Below are positions 6,231 to 8,239 of a DNA stretch of 8,239 nucleotides, in pieces (positions within the stretch are counted from its first letter, which is position 1; every line of letters starts with the position of its first letter). A model generated the notes under the pieces. It had not been told where the DNA came from, did no database searches, and saw nothing but the letters and a program-made list of their open reading frames with translations. The DNA is taken from positions 1 to 8,239 of the forward strand of contig JAEZJA010000048.1 of the NCBI GenBank assembly GCA_023415895.1, written 5' to 3'. The position numbers and the translations under genes were made by a program. Source of the DNA: Bacillota bacterium (GTDB lineage: Bacteria > Bacillota > Clostridia > Oscillospirales > Acutalibacteraceae).

Positions 6231-6262
6231 AAAATCCACCGGCCGCCAAGCCGGTGGATTTT
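6229..6262 (-). terminator. Terminator of dnaJ
   Basis: A perfect 13-bp inverted repeat (6231-6243 with 6250-6262) around a 6-nt loop lies 17 nt after the dnaJ stop. On the minus strand the stem AAAATCCACCGGC / GCCGGTGGATTTT ends in six consecutive T, a classical intrinsic terminator for the dnaK-dnaJ transcript. Confidence 0.93.
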
Positions 6263-6279
6263 CGCCCTATCACGGGGTA

Positions 6280-7422
6280 TCAGTTGCTATTAAAAGCGTC
6301 TTTGATTTTCTCAAAAAAACTGCGGCGCTTGGGGTAATTGTTCTCGCCGCTTGTCTCGTCAAATTCCTTGAGCAGTTTTTTCTGAGCAGCGGTCAGCTTC
6401 TGGGGAATCTCGATCGTCACCTTGAGAATCTGATCGCCTCGCCCACGACCATTGATGTACGGAATGCCTTTGCCTTTGAGTCGGAAAATATCCCCGGGCT
6501 GGGTGCCTTCTTTGATTTGATAGCTGACATTGCCGTCGAGCGTCGGGATGGTCATCTCTGCGCCGAGCGCCGCCTGTACAAAGGTCAGCGGCAGCTCATA
6601 CCACACGTCGAAGTTGTCCCTCTCAAACAGCGGATGAGGACGCACCGAGACCTGGATCTGCAAATCACCCGCCGGGCCGCCGTTGACACCGGCATTGCCC
6701 TTGCCGCGGATGCTGATCACCTGATTGTCGTCAATACCCGCCGGGATATTGATGCCCACCGTGGAGGGCTTGCGCACATGGCCGGTGCCGTCGCAGGCTG
6801 AGCAGGGGGAATCAATAATGGTTCCCTTGCCGCGGCAGTGTGAGCAGACCGTCTGGGTCTGAACAACGCCGAAGGGGGTGCGCTGCTGTCGGCGCTCCTG
6901 CCCGCTGCCGTGGCAGACGGGACATTGCTTCGGAGAGGTGCCTTTTGACGCGCCCGATCCGCCGCATTGGTCACAGGTTGTCACGACATGAACATCTACC
7001 TGCTTTTTGCAGCCGAACGCCGCTTCCTCAAAGGAGATGATGACCGAAGCCGTGATATCACTGCCGCGGCGGGGGGCATTGGGATTCTGCCGCCGTCCGC
7101 CGCCTCCGAAGAAGGAGGAGAACAAATCTCCCAGATCCACGTCGATGTTGTCAAAGCCGTAGCCCTGATACCCTCCGGCGCCGAAATTGGGATCTACGCC
7201 CGCATGACCGTATTGATCGTATCGGGCTTTCTTCTGGCTGTCAGACAGCACCTCATACGCTTCGTTGACTTCCTTGAACTTGGCCTCGGCCTGTTTATCC
7301 CCGGGATTCAGGTCAGGGTGATACTTTTTAGCCATCTGACGATAGGCTTTTTTTATATCGTCGTCCGAAGCGCCCTTCTGAATGCCCAGCACCTCATAGT
7401 AATCGCGTTTGTTTTCGGCCAT
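6280..7422 (-). CDS. dnaJ: Chaperone protein DnaJ
   Basis: This 380-residue class A Hsp40 co-chaperone delivers unfolded substrates to DnaK and stimulates its ATPase in the cytosol. The J domain spans about 7-71 with the essential HPD motif at 35-37. A Gly/Phe-rich linker follows (about 74-120, with FFGGGGRR). The zinc-finger region has all four CxxCxGxG repeats: CDQCGGSG (150-157), CPVCHGSG (167-174), CSHCRGKG (193-200) and CSACDGTG (207-214). The C-terminal substrate-binding domains (about 220-345) contain [18 protein letters not shown] and [10 protein letters not shown]. The length is normal for the family. The ATG at 7420-7422 is chosen because GGAG (7431-7434) lies 8 nt upstream; a GTG three codons earlier overlaps that RBS. 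It follows dnaK by 102 nt in the usual Firmicutes order. Confidence 0.98.
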   Translation of the reverse strand: MAENKRDYYEVLGIQKGASDDDIKKAYRQMAKKYHPDLNPGDKQAEAKFKEVNEAYEVLSDSQKKARYDQYGHAGVDPNFGAGGYQGYGFDNIDVDLGDLFSSFFGGGGRRQNPNAPRRGSDITASVIISFEEAAFGCKKQVDVHVVTTCDQCGGSGASKGTSPKQCPVCHGSGQERRQQRTPFGVVQTQTVCSHCRGKGTIIDSPCSACDGTGHVRKPSTVGINIPAGIDDNQVISIRGKGNAGVNGGPAGDLQIQVSVRPHPLFERDNFDVWYELPLTFVQAALGAEMTIPTLDGNVSYQIKEGTQPGDIFRLKGKGIPYINGRGRGDQILKVTIEIPQKLTAAQKKLLKEFDETSGENNYPKRRSFFEKIKDAFNSN

Positions 7423-7430
7423 CGTGTTCA

Positions 7431-7434
7431 CTCC
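7431..7434 (-). promoter_or_regulatory. RBS deciding the dnaJ start
   Basis: GGAG on the minus strand, 8 nt before the ATG at 7422. The alternative GTG at 7429-7431 overlaps this Shine-Dalgarno sequence and cannot use it. Confidence 0.75.
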
Positions 7435-7448
7435 ATATCACAAGGGTA

Positions 7449-7500
7449 AATCCACCGTATGGAGCGCTTGTGCCATGCGCAAGACCCCACACGGTGGATT
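7449..7500 (-). repeat. Two-tier intercistronic hairpin between dnaK and dnaJ
   Basis: The outer arms AATCCACCGT (7449-7458) and ACGGTGGATT (7491-7500) pair perfectly. Inside them CTTGTGC (7467-7473) pairs with GCGCAAG (7477-7483), including one wobble pair, around a CAT loop. It begins 24 nt after the dnaK stop and ends 26 nt before the dnaJ start. No T run follows on the minus strand, so it is more likely an RNA-processing, mRNA-stability or partial-termination element than a full terminator. Confidence 0.7.
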
Positions 7501-7524
7501 GCCTATACATCCTGTTGACAGATC

Positions 7525-8239
7525 TTATTTGACTTCGCCGTCGTAATACTGGCCGTCGGACGAGTCGTTGCCAGGGGTATATCCTGCTGCGCCAGCATCG
7601 CCCTGAGGAGCCGCCGCTTTGTAGATCTTCTCGGACACTTCATAGAACTTCTTGGTCAGCTCTTCCTGCTTAGCCTTGATGTCGTCGATGTTCTCGCCCT
7701 TGAGGGCTTCTTTGAGAGCATCGAGCTTGGAGGTCAGCTCGGCCTTGTCGCCCGCGTCAATCTTGTCGCCCATCTCACTCATGGTCTTCTCGCACTGATA
7801 GACAATCTGATCGGCGTTGTTGCGGGTCTCGACCTGCTCACGGCGCTGCTTATCTTCCGCCGCATACTGCTCGGCTTCCTTCACCGCGCGCTCCACATCG
7901 TCCTTGGACATATTGGTGTTGGAGGTAATGGTGATCTTCTGCTCACGGCCGGTACCGAGATCCTTGGCGCTGACGTTGACAATGCCGTTGGCATCAATAT
8001 CAAAGGTAACTTCAATCTGGGGCACACCACGGCGAGCGGGAGCAATGCCGTCCAAATGGAACATGCCCAGTGTCTTATTGTCCTTGGCAAAGTCGCGTTC
8101 GCCCTGCAGCACATGAATTTCGACAGAGGGCTGGTTGTCGGCCGCCGTGGAGAAAATCTGGCTCTTTTTTGTGGGGATGGTGGTGTTGCGATCAATAATC
8201 TTGGTCATCACACCGCCCATGGTTTCCACGCCCAAAGAC
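7525..8239 (-). CDS. dnaK: Chaperone protein DnaK, C-terminal part (partial)
   Basis: The last 238 residues of the Hsp70 chaperone; the ATPase domain lies beyond the right edge. The visible part starts in the substrate-binding domain at [13 protein letters not shown] and continues with [60 protein letters not shown] and GREQKITI, all near-invariant DnaK blocks that line the peptide-binding beta sandwich. The helical lid follows ([20 protein letters not shown] onward). The tail is a Gly/Ala/Asp-rich disordered segment ending [10 protein letters not shown], the usual acidic DnaK C-terminus. The TAA stop is at 7525-7527. The CIRCE/HrcA operator expected for this operon would lie outside the window. 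Confidence 0.98.
   Translation of the reverse strand, partial: SLGVETMGGVMTKIIDRNTTIPTKKSQIFSTAADNQPSVEIHVLQGERDFAKDNKTLGMFHLDGIAPARRGVPQIEVTFDIDANGIVNVSAKDLGTGREQKITITSNTNMSKDDVERAVKEAEQYAAEDKQRREQVETRNNADQIVYQCEKTMSEMGDKIDAGDKAELTSKLDALKEALKGENIDDIKAKQEELTKKFYEVSEKIYKAAAPQGDAGAAGYTPGNDSSDGQYYDGEVK

Noticed and set aside
5521..6293. Two overlapping plus-strand open frames of 132 and 173 codons in the intergenic gap
   Set aside because: No RBS, odd Cys/Phe/Ser-rich composition, and they run through the 3D-gene promoter and the dnaJ terminator. They are probably chance open frames.
6124..6801. Plus-strand open frame of 225 codons opposite dnaJ
   Set aside because: It is antisense to the highly conserved dnaJ, has no family resemblance or good RBS, and its composition reflects the complementary strand of GC-rich coding DNA.

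Overview
The window most likely comes from an endospore-forming Firmicute of class Clostridia. The evidence is a clear SpoIIID sporulation regulator, a dnaK-dnaJ chaperone pair, a YabE-like DUF348/G5/3D cell-wall protein, strong AGGAGG-type ribosome binding sites and Gram-positive-style terminator hairpins. Coding DNA is moderately GC-rich, while intergenic DNA is clearly more AT-rich, which would suit the Oscillospiraceae/Ruminococcaceae. That family-level placement is inference. Everything except the short partial gene at the left edge is on the minus strand, so transcription runs right to left.

Layout from left to right. (1) 1-155, plus strand: the C-terminal end of an unidentified membrane protein. 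It converges on a two-gene ABC transporter operon, with a strong bidirectional terminator hairpin between them (165-203). (2) 215-2579, minus: a MacB/FtsX-type permease followed by its ATPase. The two are 25 nt apart and the ATPase has an ideal RBS. (3) 2802-3107, minus: monocistronic spoIIID with its own terminator and a possible SigE-type promoter. (4) 3291-4180, minus: a small operon of an ASCH-domain protein then a DUF3237-like protein, read from an extended -10 promoter. (5) 4268-5675, minus: a secreted or membrane-anchored 3D-domain cell-wall protein, with a perfect terminator hairpin behind it and a textbook sigma-A promoter (TTGACA, 17 nt, TATAAT) in front, leaving a structured leader of about 270 nt. 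(6) 5676-6230: an AT-rich stretch of about 555 nt with no convincing gene. (7) 6231-8239, minus: dnaJ with its terminator, preceded by the C-terminal part of dnaK, the two separated by a 102-nt spacer containing a large two-tier hairpin.

The genes form separate transcription units rather than one pathway: export or efflux, mother-cell sporulation control, cell-wall remodelling and protein folding. No mobile element, CRISPR array, tRNA or rRNA was seen.

The points most worth following up are: the unexplained structured leader of the 3D-domain gene; the same TCCACCG...CGGTGGA palindrome core used in three separate intergenic hairpins; an extra polar extracellular insertion in the ABC permease; and the empty AT-rich interval. 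I found no strong evidence for a wholly new multi-gene system.
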